From: Platynereis dumerilii | Taxonomy: Eukaryota; Annelida; Polychaeta; Phyllodocida; Nereididae | DNA: 64,000 bases | Assembly: GCA_026936325.1 (NCBI GenBank) | Contig: JAPTHN010000038.1 | Location: 3,280,452-3,344,451, forward strand | Direction of reading: 5' to 3' | Part shown: piece by piece, positions 54,511 to 64,000 of the stretch | Numbering within the stretch: position 1 is the first letter of the stretch | Layout: each line of letters opens with the position of its first letter | Made by a program: the position numbers and the translations under genes | Notes under the pieces: generated by a model | The model's database searches: none | The model's input: only the letters and a program-made list of their open reading frames with translations | Told to the model about the DNA's origin: nothing

Positions 54511-55680
54511 ACAGCTCTGAATTATATGTATTTCAATATTCTTAATGCAATGATTTCATAAAAAATTCAATATTGTAAGCGATTCATGCTGTTTTTAAGG
54601 ATCAAATGCAAAAAAAGTGAAAATTTTTAAAAAAAATCAAGATTCTCTGGCAAAATAAGGCATCATAGTCAATGAATGGTTGGTTTTAGGGTGAAAATAA
54701 CATCATAAAAAACTTCCTGACATCCATAAATACCAGAAACCATGTCTTATTTGTTGCTGTGTGACATTTAGTGATGAAGATATTCCCATTTATATGACTG
54801 GTCACGTCAAGTGAGAATTGTGACGTCACAACATCACTTATCAGCATTCACAAATAAATGTGTCTAATTTGGCATAACTCTCCAACAGCATGTCAGATTT
54901 TCATCATTTTCGTGTCAAATTATATATTTTTCAATATGCCCAATCCAATGGTGATGCCAAAAAGAAGAAATTAGGAGTATTTTATATTGTTTCTTATGAT
55001 CATTTGTCAAAAATGTGAAAAATTTGGGATTTCTTGGCAAAGCAAGGCTTATGACTTGCATTATTGACTTTGACACACAGGCAGACAGAAGAATTATTTT
55101 ATTTCATCATCATCATTTGAATAACATTGTATTATTATAAAAAGGTAGAGAGCATGATAACGACATGAGATGAGTTGTAAATACAGATGATGAGGAGACC
55201 CACCAAAGACCAAAAAATATTGTTACTGCTGGTTGGCCACTTGATGATTGTAATGTTAATTTTAGAGTAAAAATATGCCACCTTTCATCAATTTCACATG
55301 TTCCAAAATATCAGCAAGTATGTATGATTTGTTGCTTTGTCACTTTCGGAGATGAAGATATTTACATTTTTGTTAGCAACCAGGTCAAGTAAAATTGTGA
55401 CGTTGTGACATGATATTTCCGCTGTTTTGCATACATTTGTCTTATCAGGTGTGAATCATTAAAACGTATCAGATTTTTATAATTTTCAATTTAAATACAT
55501 ATATTTATGCATGCCATATTTAATAGTTTTAGGACAATTTGTCAATTTTAAGTAGTTTATGCTGTATCTCTTTCCATGGTAAAATCCAACAAGAATCTAT
55601 GGGTTGCTAAATGGAGGTGGCGAGTTGTCTTAGTTCAAATCCTCTGAATCCATCAGATAATTTGTCCAGCACTGCTATAA
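54511..55680. other. Intergenic, nothing recognised
   Basis: AT-rich. Two loosely similar stretches with GTCAAAAATGTGAAAAATTTG, GACGTCACA and ACCAGGTCAAGT-type phrases (about 54600-54900 and 54990-55450) suggest an old tandem duplication of about 560 bp. No gene. Confidence 0.4.
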
Positions 55681-55724
55681 GTATAACTATTCAGATAGAT
55701 ATGGTTCTGAAGACATTGATAAAT

Positions 55725-55790
55725 AGATAGATAGATATTACATAGATAGATATTACATAGATAGATATTACATAGATAGATATTACATAT
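55725..55790. repeat. Tandem repeat, 17-bp units ATAGATAGATATTACAT
   Basis: About four units, followed by mixed AT and GATA microsatellite up to 55845. This is the expanded 3' tail of the SINE that begins at 56125 on the minus strand. Confidence 0.85.
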
Positions 55791-55849
55791 ATATATAGAT
55801 AGATCTAAATATATAGATATAGATAGATAGATATCAGATAGATAAATAT

Positions 55850-56125
55850 GGTATGCACATGTGCAGCCATTTAAGAGGAGTGGGTCCTTAGATTGATCAA
55901 TGAGATGGCAGATTGAGCAAATGTCCTCTAGGCCTACACGTTACACGTTTACTCCATTTGAAAAAGATTGAAAGGGCCAATGATTTAACATCTCATCTGA
56001 ATGACATCCACCTGGGACTTTGATCTTGAGAGTACATTGAAAATATTCTAAATTGTCTGCCCGAGATTCGAACCCAGGCAAAGAAGACCCTCAGGACTGA
56101 AAACACTTGGCCACCCAGCTGTCAT
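55850..56125 (-). mobile_element. tRNA-headed SINE (family B)
   Basis: On the minus strand: AGCTGGGTGGCCAAGTGTTT (A-box region), GGGTTCGAATCTCGGGC (B-box), GGTGGATGTCATTCAGATGA and GATGTTAA in the body, and CATACCATATTTATCTATCT in the tail leading into the microsatellite. It matches 12411-12744 and 56192-57080. Confidence 0.8.
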
Positions 56126-56191
56126 ATAATATATCCTAAGACATGCTTAGTTCCATACAACCATGTCAATAAAGATCTTACTTTCTCATTG

Positions 56192-57080
56192 GGGCAACTA
56201 GGTGGCAGAGCGGTTATGATTCCTGCCTTCTCCGTTGAAGGTTTTAACTCGCATCGAAACCCCGTGTGGGGAACCAGAAAAACTCAGCGGACTTTCATGA
56301 GCAAAACCCCAGCTGGATGTAGTTCGCACTAGAGTTTCCAATTTAACTGTTACTTGCCAGACAGTATAACTGTTTCATTTTTTAACAGTTTACAGTTAAC
56401 TGCCAGTTGACTGTTACGCGAGTTATAGGTTTGGTGGGATTGACAAATTTAATGCCTCAAGATAGCAAATATGAGCTAATATCTAGCTTTGACCTCTTCT
56501 GCTTGTTTAACTATATTTTTGGATGGAAAAAAATTTAAACGCTACAGATGATTCACTTTTCACTGCATAAACGAATAACAACAGGTCGTTAACAAGACTA
56601 TGATCATGCTTTTCCAATGATAAATATGAACAATATTGACTTGATTATCACAATTTTAACATTCTTGTGTATGCCATTTATAAGTTTTGACATAATATTA
56701 AGTGCTTAATTCATCTTTAGTCAAAAATGTTAAATAGCCTTAAAACTGTCACTATGATAAAACAGTTAACTGTTAGATTAACAGTTAACTGTTCAGTTGA
56801 CTCAAATGTCATTTCAATGCTATTTCACACAGTTAACTGTAACAATTAACTGTTACAGTTAACTGGCTGGAAACTAGTTCGCATCTGACATTAAATTGGC
56901 AATCGCTTGTTTCAGTGTCTGTAGGGCAATTAAAGGATCTCTCGCATAGGGTAAATGTGAAGCATGTGAGGACTTCTGCTGTCTCCCATCTCATCAATCA
57001 ACTCTTGTGAGAGCCCAGAGCTGCACTTAGAGGGCTGTACCTACCATATCTCTCCATCAATCTATCTATCACTAATTATG
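56192..57080 (+). mobile_element. tRNA-headed SINE (family B), interrupted
   Basis: GGTGGCAGAGCGGTTATGAT (A-box) and a degenerate B-box start the unit. The body AGCTGGATGTAGTTCGCA is split by an insert at 56329-56875 and resumes AGTTCGCATCTGACATTAAA TTGGC. It ends CTACCATATCTC then ATCT repeats. The interruption leaves an 8-bp duplication. It lies head to head with the SINE at 55850-56125. Confidence 0.8.
56329..56875. mobile_element. hAT-like non-autonomous element inside the SINE
   Basis: 547 bp flanked by the octamer AGTTCGCA at 56321-56328 and 56876-56883, an hAT-size duplication. The left end CTAGAGTTTCCAATTTAACT and the inverse of the right end AGTTTCCAGCCAGTTAACTG agree at AGTTTCCA. 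The motif CAGTTAACTGTTA or its parts occurs about ten times in both subterminal regions. There is no coding capacity. The SINE on either side shows it was inserted after the SINE. Confidence 0.75.
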
Positions 57081-57244
57081 CTGGTCTATACACCTGTAAA
57101 ATAGTGTACCACTGCCAGCTAACTTGAAGAGTGCCAAAATGACCAACTCAGTTTATCAATCTAGACTTTGCAAAGAGTTCAAATCCCATGTCTGATTGGC
57201 ATGGATATTTTGGACCGATGGATGGACCATTTGAGCTTTAAGTC
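57081..57244. other. Short spacer, nothing recognised
   Basis: No recognised features. Confidence 0.3.
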
Positions 57245-57375
57245 CTGTATTTATGTGGGGTAATTACAGGGGAGGACACAGCAATAAAGCGCAAAGGATG
57301 ATTGAAATTCCTTTCCATCACAATTTCAGGGCCCAGTGATTGGCAAACCAGTGCATTACCAACTGAGCTGACCCT
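57245..57375 (-). mobile_element. tRNA-headed SINE (family A), short copy
   Basis: On the minus strand: GGGTCAGCTCAGTTGGTAAT (A-box), CACTGGTTTGCCAATCACTG, and TTTCAATCATCCTTTGCGC, TTTATTGCTGTGTCCTCC, matching 7914-8130. The B-box is degraded or deleted. Confidence 0.6.
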
Positions 57376-59012
57376 AACCCCTCCTGCCTGGACATGTTGG
57401 ACCATGTCAAAATAATAACACAAGTAAAAAATTGCATCCTATTGCTCTCGTTTACCAAACCCTTTTGACAAATCTGTAATCTATCTATCTATTGTAATCA
57501 ATGTAAGCTACCTATTTCATCTTTATAATCTATCCATCTAATTCATGCAATCCACTCCAGCACAGCCTTTGCTAAATACAGCAAACCACTCCCGAGACTG
57601 AACCGATCAGCACAACTTCGTGTGATTAATTCATGTTTAACTTCCATTAGGAAAATGGCCGCTGAAGCTCAACCGTAAGGCCCAGAAAGTTATCACTTCT
57701 GGATAGCTCCAGATCTGCATGGATATCATGCTGATTGATGTAAAGATTGAGTGTGATACCTCAAAATTAAGGTCAAAATTGGCTGTGAAGATGTGAATCG
57801 AACTAGAGCCTCTAGACATTGTTGAATCTGAAAGTATTATTTCAATTTATGATAATTTGACATATCAAACCTATTTGTCTAGGATAGATTCTCCGGGTGG
57901 TGCAATCTATCTAATTCATAAAATCCATCCATTCTATCTGTCCAGGGCTAGAAAAATATGAATTTCAAGGCAATTTGAAATACGGTAACGTTGCCCATGA
58001 ATTCTCGCGAATCAAGCCTCCATATTTCCAAGTCAGAAATTTGGACCTTTTTTCAAAAAGTTTAAGTGAGATTTAGAGATTTCCAGGCAATGACATGCCC
58101 GAATTCCCTACTTTTCCAGCCATGCTATATATCTAGCAGTATTTATCTATCCATTTATCTAGCTAGCAATCTGTCGATAATTCTTCTATCCATCAATACA
58201 CCCTACACTGTATTTAACTGAAATACTTGGAAATTTGTATAACTATTGAAATCTCATCTCCTGTGACCTAGTTTTATGATAACATAAATTCCAAGGTCAG
58301 TAAACTGAGCAATAAACATCCAAATGTCACCATGACATAGTTCCAGGTCATACACAGAACACAACACACATGATTTACAAAATGGTGGACAGCTGATTTC
58401 ATACACAAACACAATTCACATAATTTTTTAACGGTACATCCAATCAAGATTCAAAGCAAAGGAAGTCTTGTCCAAATTACAACATGCCTGCGATTGATTA
58501 CTATGCCAGATACATCATACTATTAATTCATGGACCCCTTAGGCGACTCCAGCCAAACTACCGATTGCCCAGTTATGACAACGTGCAAGCTGCTTTTCTG
58601 TATTGTCTACAATGTCCTTAGCTGCATTTCATGTTCAAATTACAGTCACAGAAATTGATGTGATTTTTTCCCATAATCTAACCATAGACCATTAGAAAAC
58701 ACCCTTTATTTTCCCCCTTCCCTTTCATACATACTTTCACGGGTCTTATCCTAGTGCTCTATAATCAAGTTATACTTATTTCTTGACTCCAAACATCTCC
58801 GAACAAAATGCCCAAGTCAGGGCCCAAAAGACATTCTGAAAATGCTCAAATTTCAAATTTCCCACCACAACTTCCATTCACTCATTGTGACTGCATAAAA
58901 TGGAGATTGGTACTCACCTCAACTAAAAATGTGAAACAAAAAAAAAAAAAAATCCCGGCCTGCCCCAGCCCGCCCCGTGTGTTTGACCAATCTTGATAAT
59001 TCAATGTATTCC
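57376..59012. other. Intergenic, nothing recognised
   Basis: Short interrupted ATCT runs near 57481, 57528, 57903 and 58145, and a poly-A run at about 58939-58951. No gene or element ends. Confidence 0.4.
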
Positions 59013-59592
59013 TTATGGCTAGTTCTCACGGAGACGTAACAGAGGGTTTAAGCGACGGCGTTTCTTATATTTCCAGGAAAGGGCAAAGTATTGAGCATGT
59101 TCACCGTCAATTTTGGCTTTACGGCGCAACAGGAACAGCATGCGTCGTTTTAAGAGGTCTTTCTACGCAATTCCTAGAAATTTGACGATGCAGGAAAAAA
59201 AGATTCAACCGGTTGAATCTTTGCGAGGAAAGAAGTGGTGAAGCAAGAAGAAGCGTAAAAAGAAATCAGTGCGCGCCGCAGATTTTTAAAGTTGCGACGC
59301 ACAAAGAAGAGCTTCGACGCAGAAACAGCAGTGTAGCAGAAAGCTCTTGCTTCATGTCACATGTTTCAGACACGCGTCGCGGAAAGTCACATGTGCGACG
59401 CACGTGAGAGGGTGCGCGCCGCGTCTTATGGACCCCCAATGCAGCAGACAGAGTGGCGCCTGAGTGCATGCGTTGTTCTATTTTTAGCATCAACCCTTTG
59501 TCTGCGTGTCACCCTCTTTTTGCGCAGCGGCTGGGGCAGCAGCAGCGAAGCAGGGGGGGCGAAGGAGGGGAAAAGAGGCGGTCCGCACCCTG

Positions 59593-59603
59593 CATATATA
59601 TAG
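59593..59603 (+). promoter_or_regulatory. TATA box of the Harbinger DNA-binding gene, copy 2
   Basis: CATATATATAG in the same context as 33932-33942, about 130 bp before ATG 59732. Confidence 0.55.
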
Positions 59604-59731
59604 AGGGGGCCAGATTAGAGCACCATACCCACTCAGACCTTCGACCAGAACACACCTAGAATCCACGACACTATCAACTGCTACATTTGCTGCTACTTTT
59701 GTTGCTACAATTGTACTTTTGCTGCTACAAC

Positions 59732-61662
59732 ATGGGACCAAAGAGGAGAAAGGGCACCGTCGTCACCAGGGCACCAACCAAGCTCAGCACCAGGTCAACA
59801 CTTCACACTCCTGGGAGCACTCCAGTGACAACTCCAGCTACAACTCCAGCTGCAACTCCTCTCCATGAACCTTCAGATGCTGCAGTGACTACATTTTTTC
59901 ACAACAGCCATGGCAGACATCTCTCTACCTGGGCTCTACACCTCCACTACAGCTGGCAGCCAGACGAAGACCACCTCTTCAACCAGCAAAGCCACTGTCG
60001 TCAGCGAGACCATCTTCGAGGGCCGGCCAGAAGACAACACAACAGAAGAAGATTCATCTGTTGAATTGTTTGAAGAGGAAGGAGACAAGCCTGCTGACAA
60101 GCCTTCCAAGTCTGCTGACAAGCCTGCTGCCAAGTCTGCTGACAAGCCTGCTGCCAAGCCTGCTGCCAAGCCTGCTGACAAGCCTGCTGCCAAGTCTTCC
60201 ACGGGTCTTCCAGAGCCTACTGCCAAGTCTACTCCAAAGAAGACTCCAAAGAAGACTCCAAAGAAGACTCAGACTCCGAAGAAGACTCAGACTCCGAAGA
60301 AGACTCCGAAGAAAACACAAGAGAGCCAGCCTGTTCTTGCTCTAGATAGAGTGACCATACATGTACATGAGGACACCTTCGAGGAGGAAGAAGACTCTGC
60401 TGATGAGACCCCTGCAGCTGCTGAAGCCAAGTCCAAGGGCAAGAAGGGCAAAGGGAAGGCCCCAAGAAAAACATCAGGAACAACCTGGGCATCACATCTG
60501 ACCAAGAAGACGACCTCATCAACTGGTACAGAGAGCATCCTGTCCTCTACATGAAGGGCTCCAGAGGCTACAAGGGCAACGAGAAACTGCTGCTGGACAC
60601 AGAAAAAGCCAAGGAGCTGGGACCAAGTACACCTCCCAGGACATCTTCAACTGGAGGAAGACAGTCCGCACCCACTACTCCAGACTCGTCAGGCCTGAAG
60701 CTTCAGGATCCGGCAGGAAGGAGACTCTCACAGACAGGGACCAGTACATCCTAACCAACTGTCGGTTCCTGAAGGACTCCATCGTGCACAAGCCAGGCAA
60801 GGAGCTGTCCGCCATCTCTCAACTGTCTGCCAACCGGCCAGCCTCAGACTCCGAGGACAGCTACAACCCTGAGGATTCCCTGCCAGCTTCGTATGACATG
60901 CCGGAACTGCCAGCTGAACAGCCAGCACAGGACAGACCTGACAGCCAGCAGTCCCAAGTCTTCCCTGGAGCACCAAAGCCTGGAGCCGCTGCCAAGGGAA
61001 CCAAGAGGAAGGCCCCAGGAGATGAAGCCATGCACTCCGCCATGCACGTCATCGCAGGCAGCATGCAAGCCATGTCCTCCGCCAAGAAGATCCTGAAAGG
61101 CTCTGGCTGCAACATGTGCCCCGACCACCAGGAGTTGACACCCGATCAGGAGTACTGGAGGATGAAGTGCCAGGACCTCTACCACGTGGGATGTCACGCC
61201 AGCCCTGAAATCAGAAGGAAAATGGTCAGGACCATTGCAGAGGCCACCCTCTACTGGGACAAGGAGAGTGAGATGGATGAGGCAAGCCGCCAGTCAAGTC
61301 ATCATCAGGAGCAGACCTTCCAGCCTCCTCATCCTCCTCAGCGCCTGCAGATGCCACCTCCTCCTCCTCCTTCTTCGACGTATGTGCCATCCCACCACCA
61401 GCAGCACCACCACGCTTCCAGCAGCAGCCATCACTACCACCACCACCAGCCCAGGGAAGGAGGATCCTCCAGGCAGACTCCCAGCTACACCGTGATGCAG
61501 CCCAGCCCATCCTCCATGACACTGATGGTGGATGCTCAGGAGAGCCCCGAGAAGTACGGCTACCCCCCTGGACCCAGCTTTGGTCAACCGGGCGCCCATC
61601 ACCAGCACCAGCCTTCCCCTTCGGCCAGTTGGACTGCAAGTCTCCTTTCTCCACGAAAGTAG
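59732..61662 (+). pseudogene. MADF/Myb-like Harbinger partner gene, frameshifted
   Basis: Same protein as 34071-35579. Against copy 1 there are single-base differences that shift the frame near 59897 (one extra base), 60462 (one C fewer) and 60624 (one C fewer), so no single frame spans the protein. It has fewer SADKPAAK repeats than copy 1 and more TPKKT units. From about 60755 the frame is open to 61662 through CNMCPDHQELTPDQEYW, ASPEIRRKMVRTIAEA and the Pro/His-rich tail (PPPPPPSSTYVPSHHQQ), showing what copy 1 lost at its 3' end. Confidence 0.85.
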
Positions 61663-61954
61663 AAGACCAGATGCAGCAAAGACAACAAAAAACCTTGGCC
61701 CTTTTAAGGGCCACCAAATCCTCCCAAAAGGGCAGGCCACGTACACATCTTATGTTGACAAAAAAAAGAGCTTGTGTTGACCGAAAAGAGCCAAAAAAGA
61801 GCAAAAAAAACGTTGACAATCCCCAAAAAAAAGTCCCCCAAAAAAAAAGTCCCCCAAAAGAAAAGTCCGGTCCTGGCCTTCATTAAAAGTAATCACCTTC
61901 ATAAAAGCAAGGTGCTAGTTCCCCCTTTCTTTGCCCCAAAACATACCAAGTGCA

Positions 61955-62098
61955 GCACTAGTACAAGTGCTGCATTCTTTGGTATAAACATATTTTTATT
62001 GCACTAGTACAAGTGCATGAATTTCTTAATTAAAATGTAATGCACTAGTACAAGTGTTTTGGTTTTAAAACTTGTGTTGGTTGCACTAGTACAAGTGC
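61955..62098. repeat. Four copies of the 16-bp near-palindrome, copy 2
   Basis: GCACTAGTACAAGTGC at 61955, 62001, 62042 (last base T) and 62083. Spacing is the same as in copy 1. Confidence 0.8.
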
Positions 62099-62137
62099 AT
62101 CACTTTGTAATTTCACTTGTCTAGGGCAAGTGGCAGG

Positions 62138-62747
62138 TAGATAGCTAGCTAGATAGATAGATAGATAGCTTGATAGATAGCTAGATAGATAGCTAGATAG
62201 ATAGCTTGATAGATGGAACACAATGCTCGTTACATATATACACTGCAGCAAAAGAAAAGCAGTTGTCGTCACTTTGCAGGAATTGGACTTGGATAGATAG
62301 ATAGATAGCTTGATAGATAGCTAGATAGATAGCTAGATAGATAGATAGATAGATAGCTTGATAGATGGAACACAATGCTCGTTACATATATACACTGCAG
62401 CAAAAGAAAAGCAGTTGTCGTCACTTTGCAGGAATTGGACTTGGATAGATAGATAGATAGCTTGATAGATAGCTAGATAGATAGCTAGATAGATAGATAG
62501 ATAGATAGCTTGATAGATGGAACACAATGCTCGTTACATATATACACTGCAGCAAAAGAAAAGCAGTTGTCGTCACTTTGCAGGAATTGGACTTGGATAG
62601 ATAGATAGATAGCTTGATAGATAGCTAGATAGATAGCTAGATAGATAGATAGATAGATAGCTTGATAGATGGAACACAATGCTCGTTACATATATACACT
62701 GCAGCAAAAGAAAAGCAGTTGTCGTCACTTTGCAGGAATTGGACTTG

Positions 62748-62796
<49 letters not shown>

Positions 62797-62830
62797 CTAG
62801 ATAGATAGATAGATAGATAGATAGATGGAT
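62138..62830. repeat. GATA-based minisatellite inside Harbinger copy 2
   Basis: Four units with landmarks (ACACAATGCTCG) at about 62218, 62370, 62522 and 62674, all exactly 152 bp apart and almost identical. Unlike copy 1 the units read CAGGAATTGG rather than CAGGGATTGG, so the arrays have been homogenised separately. Confidence 0.9.
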
Positions 62831-62970
62831 GGAGGGATTGATTGATTGATTGATTTTTGGGCTTGTTTTGTCAACATAGGATGTGTACATGGCCAGCTCA
62901 ATTGGGAGGATTTGGTGGCTATTAAAAGGGCCTGGGGTTTGTTGTTTTGAATAGATAGTCTGCATCTTCT

Positions 62971-64000
62971 TCAGATTTTCTCCAACTGCCAAGGGACACT
63001 TCCTGCCGGACTGTTGACCCAGTCACGTAGGTAGTCTCGAGCAGCCTTGGCATCTCTGGAGGCATTTCCGTGTCGAAGTGGTTCTCCTAGGTCATGCAAT
63101 TGACGGTCTCCCCTCCAAACTCCTTCAGCGACGTCATGTGTCTGTGGATCTTCTCTGTCCATCACTTCATTGTCACGGGCATGGTGGACGCCTACTCTGT
63201 CTCGCAGAATGTTGTGTAGAACACAAGCAGCCATTGTGATGTATGTCACTCTTGTAGGTCGTTGGGGCATGGTGGTCAGGAAGCATCTGAACCTGTGTGA
63301 CAGCAGACCGAAGGCATTCTCCACCACTCTCCTGGCTCTTGAAATCCTGTAATTGTAGACTCTGGAAGCAATGTCAAGGTTCTTTCTTGGCACTGGTTGA
63401 GCAGCAGCATGTCTTCAGGGGAAATGCCTCATCACCCACGATGTAATATGGGAAAGGATTGTCTTCTGTGCCAGGTAGAGGTTCTGGAGGTGGTAGGCCT
63501 AGATCTTCCTCGTCCAGGAGTTGTCGAAGTACTGTGTCCCTGAAGATGCCGCCATCAGATGCACTTCCTTGACAGCCAGCCTGCACATAGATGAACTTGT
63601 AGTCGGCATCAACGAGGGCCATCAGGACAATGGAGTGAAATCCCTTGTAGTTGTAGAACAAGGAGCCTGCAGCCTTGGGACATCGGATTGCGACGTGCTT
63701 GCCATCCAGAGCTCCAATGCAGTTGGGCAAGTTCCATTTCGTCTCAAAAGCCTTGGCTATCTCCTTCCATCTTTCAGGCTGTGTGGGTAGTGCCAGCTGT
63801 CTTTCGAAGGCATGAACGATGGCAAGGCAGACCTCAGGGATGAAGTTGCAGATGGTGTTGGGTGCCACACGGAAAGCATAAGCTAGGGACTTGTAGCTGT
63901 TTCCTGTTGCCATGTACCGCAGGGTGATAGCCAACTTCAGACCAGGTTCCAAAGCCCTCCTCATGTTGGTGTCTTGCTTAGCGATGAGTGGTCCAACAGC
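62971..64000 (-). pseudogene. Harbinger transposase, copy 2, frameshifted and cut by the window edge
   Basis: Same enzyme as 37460-38734, from the C-terminus up to QDTNMRRALEPG and beyond the window edge. Near 63395-63405 the sequence around GGTTGAGCAGCAGCATG differs from copy 1 by a net one base, so the DDE core before it (GALDGKHVA, GSASDGG) and the part with ARRVVENAFG after it are in different frames. Product inactive as read. Confidence 0.85.

Larger units (their letters stand above)
59016..64000. mobile_element. PIF/Harbinger transposon, copy 2 (runs off the window)
   Basis: It starts TGGCTAGTTCTCACGG after TTA (59013-59015), the canonical Harbinger target. Sequence follows copy 1 base for base over most of its length in the same orientation, by eye 96-99 percent identical. 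It has the same gene order: promoter, MADF/Myb-like gene, four near-palindromes, GATA minisatellite (four units) and transposase on the minus strand. Both genes are frameshifted. The right end lies beyond the window, so the second target copy cannot be checked. Confidence 0.9.

Overview
The window is metazoan nuclear DNA: AT-rich and gene-poor, with spliced genes, tRNA-headed SINEs, LINE 3' ends with microsatellite tails, several DNA transposon superfamilies and many GATA/ATCT arrays. The two host genes, a family 61 glycosyltransferase and a CD225/dispanin-like membrane protein, fit a marine invertebrate. The palindrome TAGGCCTA is clearly over-represented, which I associate with echinoderm and related genomes; that assignment is a weak inference. 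Nothing here is bacterial, and I see no recognisable retrovirus, LTR element or Polinton.

Layout. 1-15 kb is intergenic: foldback repeats, an hAT-type MITE with a perfect 8-bp target duplication (3322-3514), a shortened Tc1/mariner element (4084-5029), a SINE (7914-8385), a 5'-truncated LINE (9298-10319) and MITEs. 15.3-19.0 kb is a two-exon glycosyltransferase gene whose intron is full of repeats. 19.97-20.38 kb is the last exon of a dispanin-like gene on the minus strand. 21.0-22.4 kb is a divergent satellite. 22.4-33 kb is more MITEs and a second LINE fragment. 33.36-40.34 kb is a nearly complete PIF/Harbinger transposon. 42.0-42.5 kb holds a small promoter-like region followed by a Tyr/Asn-rich secreted reading frame with internal stops. 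42.7-59 kb is repeats: a 2-kb TTAA-flanked element, an inverted pair of an unnamed multicopy element, and SINEs. A second copy of the same Harbinger runs from 59.02 kb off the end of the window.

How the parts work together. Each Harbinger carries the usual two genes: a DDE transposase, and a DNA-binding partner with a MADF/Myb-like domain, here with long lysine-rich histone H1-like repeats. The genes converge. Between their 3' ends lie four copies of a near-palindrome and a minisatellite of about 150 bp built on GATA repeats. Copy 1 keeps an open transposase frame but has a frameshift near the end of the partner gene, and its right terminal repeat is split by a nested element. Copy 2 is frameshifted in both genes. 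The most unusual other items are the Tyr-rich peptide frame with TAA/TAG codons and a TGA terminator, and a group of non-autonomous elements that repeat their own terminal or signature motif inside their bodies.
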